A DNA stretch of 9,390 nucleotides from Candidatus Aminicenantota bacterium (GTDB lineage: Bacteria > Acidobacteriota > Aminicenantia > Aminicenantales > UBA8522), in the NCBI GenBank assembly GCA_003524335.1, contig DQHV01000208.1, positions 855 to 10,244 of the forward strand, in the 5' to 3' direction. The translations under genes were made by a program, and so were the position numbers. The first letter of the stretch is position 1. The number at the start of each line of letters is the position of its first letter. This document shows positions 1-5,614 of this stretch, one piece after another. The notes beneath the pieces are model-generated. The model was not told the origin of the DNA. It ran no database searches and was given only the letters and a program-made list of their open reading frames with translations.

Positions 1-524
1 GGGGTGTCGCGGCTCAGGGTGTTGACCACGGCCAGATGCTTCATGGAGACCGCCCAGAAAGAGGCCCGGTAATGATAAAAGCCGTCCCGCTCCTGTCCAA
101 AATTCTTGAAGGGGAAATAAGTGATGGCGGCGCAAAGGAGCAGGGCGGCGACGATCCAGACGCCTCCCCTTTTCCGGTCGCGGGCCTGAGGGGCGTTTGC
201 GGGTTTGATTTTGAGCGCCAGCGCCGCGGATACAAGCGCCAGCGGAACCACCAGAATCAGGTGATGCAGATGCATGACTTTGGCCAGGAACCAGATCAAC
301 TGGAACAGCCCCAGGCCGCTCAGGGCGGGGAAAAGCCACGCCCGGAACAGGTCGCTTTCCACTCCCGGCAGGAAAAGGCGCGTCGCCTGGCCGAGTATGA
401 TCACCATAATGAAATAGGCGGAAGTCAATAAGACGGCGGCCGAAGGAATACGGAACGTGATCAGATAGACGGCGAACAGAGAGACAAAGAGCATTCCGGC
501 GACAGGGAGCTTGTTGCCGCGCAT
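1..524 (-). CDS. Multi-pass inner-membrane protein, N-terminal part (cut by window edge)
   Basis: This gene runs off the left edge, so only about 174 N-terminal residues are visible. I read it by translating the minus strand from the ATG at 524-522, which is preceded by AGGA (ctAGGAtcATG). The protein has about five hydrophobic segments (roughly residues 6-26, 28-51, 63-84, 87-106 and 121-138). After them comes a hydrophilic stretch beginning with the residues GQERDGFYHYRASFW, which would lie on the far side of the membrane. The start lies 4 bp after the stop of the GT87-type gene, so the two are almost certainly co-transcribed and translationally coupled. N-terminal membrane helices followed by a polar loop, next to a GT-C enzyme, would suit another polyprenyl-phosphate-sugar glycosyltransferase or a polymerase. 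I do not recognise a family motif, so function is left open. Coding status is well supported by the open frame and composition. Confidence 0.75.
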   Translation of the reverse strand, partial: MRGNKLPVAGMLFVSLFAVYLITFRIPSAAVLLTSAYFIMVIILGQATRLFLPGVESDLFRAWLFPALSGLGLFQLIWFLAKVMHLHHLILVVPLALVSAALALKIKPANAPQARDRKRGGVWIVAALLLCAAITYFPFKNFGQERDGFYHYRASFWAVSMKHLAVVNTLSRDT

Positions 525-528
525 GATC

Positions 529-1821
529 CTAGTTCACGAACTCGGTTCTTCTTTGAAAACGATATAGCAACGCCAATAATATCAGTTCCCCCAGAAGAAG
601 GTAAGACTGGAGAAAATTCCACCCCGTGTCAGCGAACGCCGTGTTGAGGAAATGGAGGAAATGGCTCGAGAGAAGATAGGAAAATGCGACGGCCGCGATC
701 GGGATGCCCTTATCCTTGAGTCCTCCCCGGAAAATCGTTTCCCACAGCAGGAGGAAGATGATGAAGGTGAATCCGTAGGTGTGTTCCCAGGCGATCGGAG
801 AAGCGATCGTGATGCTCAACAGCACGATCAGGTAAGGCAGGAAATTCAGCCGCTTTCGATTTCTCCAGCCGGAGCCCAGGGCCAGACCGAGAATGAGCAG
901 GGAACTTGCGGTGGTTCCCCAGCGGACCAGGGCGTTCTCCGGCGGATACTTGTCGGCCACCCAACGCAGGTTGTTGCCGTTCTGGAGAATGCGGTTGAGA
1001 AAGCCGTTGATCGATTGGTTGGGATAATAGCCCTCTCCGTGGTTACCGATATAATTCAGCGCCCGGACGTAATCCAAGTGATTCTCCCACCCGTATAGGG
1101 CGAGTGACGCCGCGAGCCCGCAGAGTACCACGATCAGGAACGCCACTGCGAAACGTTTGCGCTTCGCCAGAAGGCCCCAGAGGAGCGCTAGCCCATAAGA
1201 AGGCTTGATCAGCGCGCAGAACCCCATCGCGACGCCCGAAAGTCCCTCCTTGCCGCGGTCAAAGGTCAGCAGGGAAAAAAGCAACATTGCGTTGATCCAG
1301 ATCTGCGCTTGTCCGAGGGTGAACGCCTTGAAATAGGGGTAGAAGGTGAAGAGGAGAAGGGCGACGGACGCGTTCTGAAGGACGATGTCGCCGCGCGTCC
1401 TCCCGGCCCGGTCCGCGAAACCGTTGAAGAGCCAAAAAATCGTACCGATGCCGAAAAGCAGAAAGATCCTGTTGATAATAGAAGTTGTTATGAATATGAA
1501 CCGGTCCCGATCGAGATCCTGCAGCGGCCGGAAAAAGACCAGGGCGGTGGGAGGGTAGATGAATTTCAAACGGCGCTTGAAAAAATTTTCCCGGTAGATG
1601 AGGGAAGACCCGTATTTTTTTTCAGTCTGTAGGACGTCGTACAGAGGAATAATATCCCCGGGCGCCTTGATCCTCGAGAAATCGAGGAATTTCAGGGCAT
1701 GACTCGTCAGGGGAGATTCCCGGGCGACCGTCAGGGAGAGCGTCACGTTGAGCGCCGCAAAGGCGGCCAGGAAGAGCGTGAAGCCCTTCAAACCCGAAAA
1801 CCAGCCTTTTATTCCGGCCAT
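529..1821 (-). CDS. GT87-type (DUF2029) polyprenyl-phosphate-sugar glycosyltransferase, membrane
   Basis: A 430-residue multi-pass membrane protein of the GT-C fold, predicted to move a sugar from a polyprenyl-phosphate carrier to an acceptor on the outer face of the inner membrane. The GT87 signature segments appear in order: FIYPPTALVFFRPL (87-100), GQAQIW (170-175), ALIKPSYGL (203-211), NQSINGFLNRI (268-278) and SPIAWEHTY (341-349). About ten hydrophobic helices are spread through the chain. Length is normal for the family. The known actinobacterial members use polyprenyl-phosphate mannose; donor and acceptor here are not shown by the sequence. The ATG at 1821 has only a weak, close AGG ahead of it. 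It lies 33 bp after the propeller stop codon, with a perfect 16-bp palindrome between them, and it stops 4 bp before the next membrane protein. Family assignment is fairly secure; the sugar is unknown. Confidence 0.82.
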   Translation of the reverse strand: MAGIKGWFSGLKGFTLFLAAFAALNVTLSLTVARESPLTSHALKFLDFSRIKAPGDIIPLYDVLQTEKKYGSSLIYRENFFKRRLKFIYPPTALVFFRPLQDLDRDRFIFITTSIINRIFLLFGIGTIFWLFNGFADRAGRTRGDIVLQNASVALLLFTFYPYFKAFTLGQAQIWINAMLLFSLLTFDRGKEGLSGVAMGFCALIKPSYGLALLWGLLAKRKRFAVAFLIVVLCGLAASLALYGWENHLDYVRALNYIGNHGEGYYPNQSINGFLNRILQNGNNLRWVADKYPPENALVRWGTTASSLLILGLALGSGWRNRKRLNFLPYLIVLLSITIASPIAWEHTYGFTFIIFLLLWETIFRGGLKDKGIPIAAVAFSYLLSSHFLHFLNTAFADTGWNFLQSYLLLGELILLALLYRFQRRTEFVN

Positions 1822-1838
1822 TGCCTGATGGCGGAATC

Positions 1839-1854
1839 GCGGGCCCGGGCCCGC
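1839..1854. repeat. Perfect 16-bp GC palindrome between propeller and GT87 genes
   Basis: GCGGGCCCGGGCCCGC is its own reverse complement. It starts at the first base after the TGA of the propeller gene (minus strand) and ends 17 bp before the ATG of the GT87 gene. In RNA it would fold as a 6-bp all-GC stem with a CCGG loop. No U-tract follows, so it is not a standard intrinsic terminator. It could lower read-through or protect the upstream mRNA 3' end within the operon; that is inference. Confidence 0.6.
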
Positions 1855-3318
1855 TCAATACTCGATCTCGCTCTCGATCTGCTCGCCATTGAATGTGGCA
1901 ACGCAGGTTACGGCGTAATCGTACAGAGGTGTCGCCTGGATCCCGTCCGTATCGTCGAAATAAAGCTGGCTCGCGGGAATATTCGCCTGGTAGGGAGTGG
2001 ACCCGTACGTCGTCTCCGTCTTGAGTTTCCGGTAGAGGTTGAAATAATCGATCGTCACGTTTTGCTCGACGTTGAAGGGATTGTTTTCCCAGGTGATATG
2101 GTTGATCCAAAAGCCCTTGAAGAAGGATCTTTCAAGCTGGGGTTCGATGTGAACATTGACCGCGGACTTGACCCGGATCTTGGGGATCTCGGGCGTGCCG
2201 GCGAGCAAGGTGAAGTAAACTTGAGTGGGCTCTTCGCGGGTGCAGAAGGCGATGAGCAGGTTTCCATGGGCCGGAAAGAGGTCAAAGTACACGGTGGGTT
2301 TGTCGTAAACCAGGATCGGCGTTTCCCAAGCCTCGGTTTCGCCGTTGAATTTCACTATATAAAGATGATGGCTGGAACTTTTCGCCAGGCAATAGAAATC
2401 GTTTCCCTGGGCAACGACTTTGTTCCACATGGAGAAATCCGGGTGGCGCTCGGAGCTGACGCCGATCGACCTGATCGGCGACCATGTCTCAGTGGACTGG
2501 TTGTACCATCTGGACCAGAAAGCGCCGCGCAACCACCAGGTCACCATCACCAGACCCGTGTTGTCGTTGGCGGCGACCCACTGAAGAAACGCCCAGCCGC
2601 CCTGTTCTTTTGAGACTTCGCTAAAGTCAACGAGGGCGTTGTCCTGGTCGAGATGGAACAGGCAGGTCTCGAGGACTTCCTCGCCCAGGCCGAAAACCTC
2701 GCCCTTGTAGGCCACCCAGATATGATCGTTGGCATCGACCGCGACGGCCGCGGATGAAGACGATTCCCTGTCGTCGGTCAGGTTCTTGAAGCGGGAAAAA
2801 TTGGTCTCGCCCTTCTTGAGATAGCCGACGGTGATGTCCTTGTAGATGCGTTCGTATTTGCAGGTGGCCACAATGACCAGCTCGTCGTCGGAACGGATGT
2901 CGAGGGATATCTGGAATCCCTCGTATCGGGCGGGCCAGGGCACCTTGACGGGTTTGGTCCAGACTCCATCCCTGAACGTCGCATAGAAGACAAAGTCGTC
3001 CATCAGCTCCCAAATGACATGAAAACGGTTCTCGCTGTCGGCGACAATGTCCGAACCGAGGTACACACCGTCCGTTTCCGGCTGATTGGGGATGGGCGCG
3101 GGATTGGACCAACTGCCGTCCTTGAAATGGGTAAACAACATGCCGCGCTTGTTGCCGCTCCGCCAGATCGCCAGACGTTCGCCATTGTCGTTTTCGCCGA
3201 TTCCGGGATAGCGGTTGTTGCCGGGTTGGCCTTTGGATAGGTGGGTATACGAAAAATCCACAGAGAATGCATTGACGCTGAATATCAGGAATAGGATCCA
3301 TAAGCCGATTTTCCTCAT
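1855..3318 (-). CDS. Secreted seven-repeat beta-propeller protein with C-terminal Fn3-like domain
   Basis: A 487-residue exported protein. I chose the ATG at 3318 over the one 17 codons upstream because GGAGGA sits directly ahead of it and a normal signal peptide follows (hydrophobic residues 5-19, cleavage likely after Ala17 or Ser19). The body shows seven repeats of the type 'variable residue, Asp, Gly/Asn, hydrophobic strand, Trp', at about 39-54, 91-104, 139-153, 192-206, 248-262, 301-314 and 347-360. Each early one is followed by an aromatic strand and an x-W-S/T-x-P turn. This is a sialidase/BNR-like beta-propeller pattern, but no sialidase Asp-box set or catalytic Arg triad is evident. 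A binding role is therefore more likely than hydrolysis. Residues about 382-487 look like one fibronectin-III-type domain (HITWENNPFN, then YFNLYRK, ending in YDYAVTCVA). A consensus promoter lies just upstream. It may be related to the plus-strand propeller at 4363-5604. Ligand unknown. Confidence 0.82.
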   Translation of the reverse strand: MRKIGLWILFLIFSVNAFSVDFSYTHLSKGQPGNNRYPGIGENDNGERLAIWRSGNKRGMLFTHFKDGSWSNPAPIPNQPETDGVYLGSDIVADSENRFHVIWELMDDFVFYATFRDGVWTKPVKVPWPARYEGFQISLDIRSDDELVIVATCKYERIYKDITVGYLKKGETNFSRFKNLTDDRESSSSAAVAVDANDHIWVAYKGEVFGLGEEVLETCLFHLDQDNALVDFSEVSKEQGGWAFLQWVAANDNTGLVMVTWWLRGAFWSRWYNQSTETWSPIRSIGVSSERHPDFSMWNKVVAQGNDFYCLAKSSSHHLYIVKFNGETEAWETPILVYDKPTVYFDLFPAHGNLLIAFCTREEPTQVYFTLLAGTPEIPKIRVKSAVNVHIEPQLERSFFKGFWINHITWENNPFNVEQNVTIDYFNLYRKLKTETTYGSTPYQANIPASQLYFDDTDGIQATPLYDYAVTCVATFNGEQIESEIEY

Positions 3319-3370
3319 TTGTCCTCCACGGAAATAGTTTTCAGATGTTGGTCCGTGATTCCGGAACAAA

Positions 3371-3389
3371 AAAACCTGCCTAAGGTTTT
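3371..3389 (-). terminator. Weak hairpin with U-tract between barrel and propeller genes
   Basis: On the minus strand AAAACCT, a 5-nt loop TAGGC and AGGTTTT form a 7-bp stem running into seven consecutive T (revcomp of 3368-3374). It lies about 40 bp after the barrel-gene stop, so it could be a weak intrinsic terminator for that gene. It also begins at about the predicted start point of the propeller-gene promoter, so it could instead be a 5' stem-loop on that transcript. The stem has only two GC pairs. Confidence 0.35.
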
Positions 3390-3391
3390 CA

Positions 3392-3419
3392 ATTATATTG
3401 TCTCCCGCTGCATTGTCAA
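3392..3419 (-). promoter_or_regulatory. Perfect-consensus sigma-70-type promoter for the propeller gene
   Basis: On the minus strand TTGACA (3419-3414), a 16-bp spacer and TATAAT (3397-3392) match the housekeeping consensus at all twelve positions. Transcription would start near 3386, giving a leader of about 65-70 nt before the ATG at 3318. The -35 box lies 11 bp after the stop of the barrel gene. The propeller and downstream membrane-protein genes can therefore be transcribed independently of the barrel gene. Confidence 0.65.
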
Positions 3420-3429
3420 CGCCCCCCGG

Positions 3430-4044
3430 TCAAAACCGGAAGACCAGCCCGGCGCCGAATTCTTTTCCTCCGAGGTCGAGCTCGTTGGTTCCGTCGGGCA
3501 GGGGATCGGTCAAAGTCTTCTTGACGCCGTTGTAGCGGAAGAAGACCTTGCCGGAGAGGAACTTGAAGATATGAACGTAGGTCCCTCCCTGGACGTGAAA
3601 ACCGAACGCGTTTCCGCTGGTATCGGGAAGGTCCGCCCCTTCGACTTTTTCGGAATAGGAATAGAATTCGAACCCGGCGCCCACGAAGGGCTCGATCCTG
3701 TTCCAAACGATCGGTCGATAGACGAGGCCGAGCGAAGCCATGTTCAGCCGGAACTTGTCCTCCTGTTCGTAGAGGGTCGTTTTCGTTTTGTCGGTGTAGA
3801 TCCGGTACGAACCCCAGACGTCGATGTTATACAGGACGTGGACAGAGGCCTCGAACCCAAACAGGTTCCTCTGGGAGTGGCCGAAGAAGGAGGTCAGGTT
3901 CTCGTCGTTGAGCATGGCTCCTTCGAAGTAGACGCCGAGCCGGAACCTGGGCTGTTCCGTTTCCTGTGCCCGGAGAGCAGCCGTCGTTCCGGCAGTCATG
4001 AAAATGAGAGCCAACACGATGAGCTTCGTAGCGTGCTTTTTCAT
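3430..4044 (-). CDS. Small outer-membrane beta-barrel protein
   Basis: A 204-residue exported protein. The signal peptide covers residues 1-26 (basic MKKHATK, hydrophobic core, Ala-Leu-Arg-Ala before Gln27). The mature part is built from alternating-residue strands rich in Tyr, Phe and Gly: FRLGVYFEGAML (34-45), NLFGFEASVHVLYNI (60-74), NMASLGLVYRPI (101-112), IEPFVGAGFEFYSY (117-130), GFHVQGGTYVHIF (148-160) and FGAGLVFRF (196-204). The chain ends in Phe, as expected of a BAM-assembled barrel. The strand number fits an eight-stranded OmpA/OmpX-type barrel with no periplasmic peptidoglycan-binding domain, so a structural, adhesive or small-pore role is possible. The ATG at 4044 is preceded by GAGGA at 5-nt spacing. 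It is the first gene of the minus-strand block and faces the plus-strand propeller gene across a divergent region. Fold confidence is good; specific function unknown. Confidence 0.82.
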   Translation of the reverse strand: MKKHATKLIVLALIFMTAGTTAALRAQETEQPRFRLGVYFEGAMLNDENLTSFFGHSQRNLFGFEASVHVLYNIDVWGSYRIYTDKTKTTLYEQEDKFRLNMASLGLVYRPIVWNRIEPFVGAGFEFYSYSEKVEGADLPDTSGNAFGFHVQGGTYVHIFKFLSGKVFFRYNGVKKTLTDPLPDGTNELDLGGKEFGAGLVFRF

Positions 4045-4142
4045 GGATGTCCTCGTTTTTTTCTTTCTCTGGATTGGGCTTCTTTAAACCGTCACTTTCC
4101 ACCAATTGATCATCATACAGGATTCTATCCGATTCGTCCTGT

Positions 4143-4157
4143 CCGAGTTTAACACGG
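4143..4157. promoter_or_regulatory. Candidate operator, copy 1 (CCGAGTTTAACACGG)
   Basis: The 15-mer has internal dyad symmetry CCGnGT-N3-ACnCGG and matches copy 2 (4247-4261, read on the minus strand) at 14 of 15 positions. It lies 11 bp upstream of the -35 box of the rightward promoter at 4169, centred near -54 relative to the predicted start. An activator or repressor could act from that position. No regulator gene is present in the window. Confidence 0.5.
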
Positions 4158-4168
4158 GCAGCCCCTTT

Positions 4169-4197
4169 TTGACAAGTCTAAGATAGTATCTTATTAA
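4169..4197 (+). promoter_or_regulatory. Candidate rightward promoter P1 for the plus-strand propeller gene
   Basis: TTGACA (4169-4174) is a perfect -35 box. A 17-bp spacer leads to TATTAA (4192-4197), which matches four of six -10 positions. Predicted start is near 4204, giving a long leader of about 160-200 nt. The spacer contains the palindrome TAAGATAgTATCTTA, so binding there would compete directly with RNA polymerase. Confidence 0.45.
4179..4193. repeat. 15-bp palindrome TAAGATAGTATCTTA inside a promoter spacer
   Basis: TAAGATA and TATCTTA are exact reverse complements around a single G. The element fills the spacer of the rightward promoter and overlaps its -10 box by two bases. A second perfect palindrome, TTATTAATAA (4191-4200), overlaps its right end. 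Position and symmetry suit a repressor operator; the cognate regulator is not visible here. Confidence 0.5.
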
Positions 4198-4226
4198 TAA
4201 TCAACCACATGGCCTCTGGGAGATGG

Positions 4227-4255
4227 ATAATCGGCTTGGCATCAAGCCGTGTCAA
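4227..4255 (-). promoter_or_regulatory. Candidate leftward promoter for the outer-membrane barrel gene
   Basis: On the minus strand TTGACA (4255-4250), a 17-bp spacer and GATTAT (4232-4227, four of six) form a plausible promoter starting near 4220, about 175 nt before the ATG at 4044. ATTATC at an 18-bp spacing is an alternative -10 box. The -35 box lies inside operator copy 2, so that operator should control the barrel gene directly. Confidence 0.45.
4232..4249. repeat. Inverted repeat CGGCTTG-N4-CAAGCCG
   Basis: A 7-bp perfect inverted repeat with a GCAT loop. On the minus strand it lies directly downstream of the -35 box and fills the spacer of the leftward promoter. On a rightward transcript from about 4204 it would form a stable GC-rich hairpin near +28. 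It may act as an operator, as leader RNA structure, or neither. Confidence 0.45.
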
Positions 4256-4261
4256 ACTCGG
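4247..4261. promoter_or_regulatory. Candidate operator, copy 2 (minus strand CCGAGTTTGACACGG)
   Basis: Read on the minus strand this differs from copy 1 only at the ninth base (G for A). The TTGACA -35 box of the leftward promoter is embedded in it (4255-4250). The two copies start 104 bp apart, close to ten turns of B-DNA, so proteins bound at both would face the same side and could loop the intervening DNA. The pairing is seen directly; the regulatory role is inferred. Confidence 0.5.
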
Positions 4262-4279
4262 GTCATGGAGATAAACCGG

Positions 4280-4320
4280 AATCACCCCCGGGTTCACCCC
4301 AAAAGGTGATTGACACTTTT
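4280..4320 (+). ncRNA. Leader segment with mutually exclusive hairpins
   Basis: GGTGATT (4305-4311) can pair with AATCACC (4280-4286), or its GGTGA part can pair with the nearer TCACC (4294-4298). AAAAGGTG (4301-4308) can also pair, with one bulge, with CACTTTT (4314-4320). A TTTTT run (4317-4321) follows. This could be an attenuation-type leader of the propeller gene if P1 is used. No known riboswitch is recognised. Confidence 0.25.
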
Positions 4321-4338
4321 TGCCCGGACAGGTAAAAA
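4310..4338 (+). promoter_or_regulatory. Candidate rightward promoter P2, close to the propeller start
   Basis: TTGACA (4310-4315), a 17-bp spacer and TAAAAA (4333-4338, four of six) would start transcription near 4345, about 18 nt before the first possible ATG at 4363. It competes as an explanation with P1, and both may be used. Its -35 box overlaps the right arm of the hairpin segment just upstream. Confidence 0.4.
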
Positions 4339-4342
4339 GAAA

Positions 4343-4366
4343 ATGAAGATAAAGGGAGAGATATGA
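4343..4366 (+). CDS. Possible seven-codon leader peptide
   Basis: ATG at 4343 opens a reading frame for MKIKGEI. Its TGA (4364-4366) overlaps the first ATG of the propeller gene in an ATGA arrangement. Such overlaps often couple translation. The ribosome-binding sequence ahead of it is poor (AGG about 10 nt upstream), and a seven-codon frame can occur by chance, so this is only a possibility. Confidence 0.13.
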   Translation: MKIKGEI

Positions 4367-4420
4367 GTGATTCGAAAAAAAACGAGATTAGAGGGAGAAA
4401 CATGAGTGATTCGAAAAAAA
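4353..4420 (+). repeat. Tandem duplication of a Shine-Dalgarno/start-codon unit (39-bp period)
   Basis: Bases 4353-4381 recur at 4392-4420 with 27 of 29 identical. Each copy carries GGGAG, an ATG four bases later and the codons for SDSKK. The period of 39 bp keeps the two starts in the same frame. The copies end in runs of eight and seven A. The result is two equivalent translation initiation sites for one protein. Confidence 0.8.
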
Positions 4421-5604
4421 CCGGTTTGCGATTAATCCTGACGACTCTGGCGATCTTGTCCGTGATGGCGATCCCGGCGGCGGCCCAATACCTGATTTAC
4501 GACCTCGGCCCCGACGTGACCGTGGTGACCCAGGATATCCGGGCGGACAATACGAACGCCGTTCATCTTGTTTGGACGAACAAGGGTGTTCTCTATTACG
4601 GGCGCATCGTCAACAACGCCGTGACCGGAAAGGTGCAGGTGGCCACGGGCGTCAGCACGCGATTCTGGCGTCCCTATGTCTCGGTCCGGCCCGACGGGAA
4701 ATCGGTCAATGTCGCCTGGTGCCAGGGAGGAGGGAATGGGAATAAGCTGATGCATTCCTGGCGAGACAGCGCCGGGAGATGGCGCACCCAGACCGTTTAT
4801 CAGGCCTCTTCGACCAAGCAATTATCCATGCCGGCCTGCGCGGTGGACGGTGCCGGCCAGGTCCATGTCCTATTCGGTGTTTTCAACAACGTGAAAAACG
4901 ACATGTGGTTCACGATCTACTACAAGAAAAGGGCAGCCGGCGGGGCGTGGGGAGCGCTGCAGGCCTTTGCGCCCAAGTTCCCGGAACACACGTTTCCGAT
5001 GATGTTCACGGACTCCACAGGCCGCGTCCATGCCACCTGGTGCATCGTCGGAAAAATGGGGGCTGACAAAAACGACGCTTACTACTGCACCGCTCCGAGC
5101 GGGGGCAAGCTGAGCTATGCTTCCAAGGTCAAGATTCCCAAGGGCCCCGAGCTCACCCTCAACGGGTTCGGCGAAATCTATGTCGATCGCAACGGGGTCG
5201 TCCACCGGTCGATCGGAGGATGGAGCGGCCCTCTGCAGAAGATGTGCATCGACCACTCGAAGAAACTTCCCGGAGGGTCGTTCTCCGTGCCCACCCGTGC
5301 CAGTATCGACTTCCTTGACCTGGGGCATTGCGATCCGGTCCCCGCCGTCGTGGCGGCGGAAGACGGAACGGCGGTCGTGGCCTGGGGACAGGTCGGAACC
5401 GACGGGTCCAACGAGGTCAAAGCCTCCTTCTATGATCCCGTCCGAAGGACATGGACTCTGAACACCGTTGATCCGGCCGCGGGCATTCCCGAGCAAGAGG
5501 GGGCTTATCGGGTCGCCATGACTCGCACGGATACGGATCTGTACGGCGTCTGGCGGGCCAGCACCGGGCATCTCATGCTCTTCGTCATGCCGGTGATACA
5601 ATAA
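4363..5604 (+). CDS. Secreted seven-repeat beta-propeller protein with duplicated start
   Basis: The protein is 413 residues from the ATG at 4363, or 400 from the second, equally well-equipped ATG at 4402. The second start gives the more usual signal peptide: MSDSKKTGLR, a hydrophobic core, then Ile-Pro-Ala-Ala-Ala before Gln42. The mature part shows seven repeats ending in a hydrophobic strand, mostly with Trp, at about 59-72, 106-121, 158-173, 214-229, 271-286, 329-343 and 383-399 (for example CAVDGAGQVHVLFG and FTDSTGRVHATWC). This suits a seven-bladed propeller of the sialidase/BNR-like type. No catalytic sialidase set is seen, so ligand binding is more likely. Six Cys (120, 159, 227, 242, 295, 323) could form disulfides. 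Unlike the minus-strand propeller, it has no C-terminal Fn3-like domain and ends at the last blade. It is transcribed divergently from the barrel gene. Ligand unknown. Confidence 0.82.
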   Translation: MSDSKKNEIRGRNMSDSKKTGLRLILTTLAILSVMAIPAAAQYLIYDLGPDVTVVTQDIRADNTNAVHLVWTNKGVLYYGRIVNNAVTGKVQVATGVSTRFWRPYVSVRPDGKSVNVAWCQGGGNGNKLMHSWRDSAGRWRTQTVYQASSTKQLSMPACAVDGAGQVHVLFGVFNNVKNDMWFTIYYKKRAAGGAWGALQAFAPKFPEHTFPMMFTDSTGRVHATWCIVGKMGADKNDAYYCTAPSGGKLSYASKVKIPKGPELTLNGFGEIYVDRNGVVHRSIGGWSGPLQKMCIDHSKKLPGGSFSVPTRASIDFLDLGHCDPVPAVVAAEDGTAVVAWGQVGTDGSNEVKASFYDPVRRTWTLNTVDPAAGIPEQEGAYRVAMTRTDTDLYGVWRASTGHLMLFVMPVIQ

Positions 5605-5614
5605 GATTTACTCG

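Larger units (their letters stand above)
4045..4362. promoter_or_regulatory. Divergent intergenic region with several regulatory signals
   Basis: This 318-bp gap separates the minus-strand barrel gene from the plus-strand propeller gene. No long gene is visible in it. The part around 4179-4204 is much more AT-rich than the surroundings. It contains three perfect TTGACA hexamers, two copies of a 15-bp dyad, a separate 15-bp palindrome and several RNA-hairpin possibilities, listed separately. The density of symmetric elements suggests regulated divergent transcription. Confidence 0.6.

Noticed and set aside
1699..2613. Long plus-strand open frame of 304 codons opposite the minus-strand propeller and GT87 genes
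   Set aside because: It spans two real genes and the gap between them on the other strand, is rich in Arg/Gly/Pro without domain features, and is best explained as a shadow of GC-rich coding sequence.
1855..3318. Catalytic sialidase
   Set aside because: Propeller-like repeats are present, but I cannot find the Arg triad, the Tyr/Glu pair or repeated SxDxGxTW boxes, so no enzymatic sialidase call is made.
3319..3369. Longer start of the minus-strand propeller gene (17 extra codons, ATG at 3369)
   Set aside because: The inner ATG at 3318 has GGAGGA directly ahead and gives a normal signal peptide. The outer start would lie too close to the predicted transcript start and has no ribosome-binding site.
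3319..4152. Plus-strand open frame of 277 codons covering the barrel gene
   Set aside because: The minus-strand barrel protein has a clear signal peptide, strands and terminal Phe. The plus-strand frame has no such features and is a shadow.
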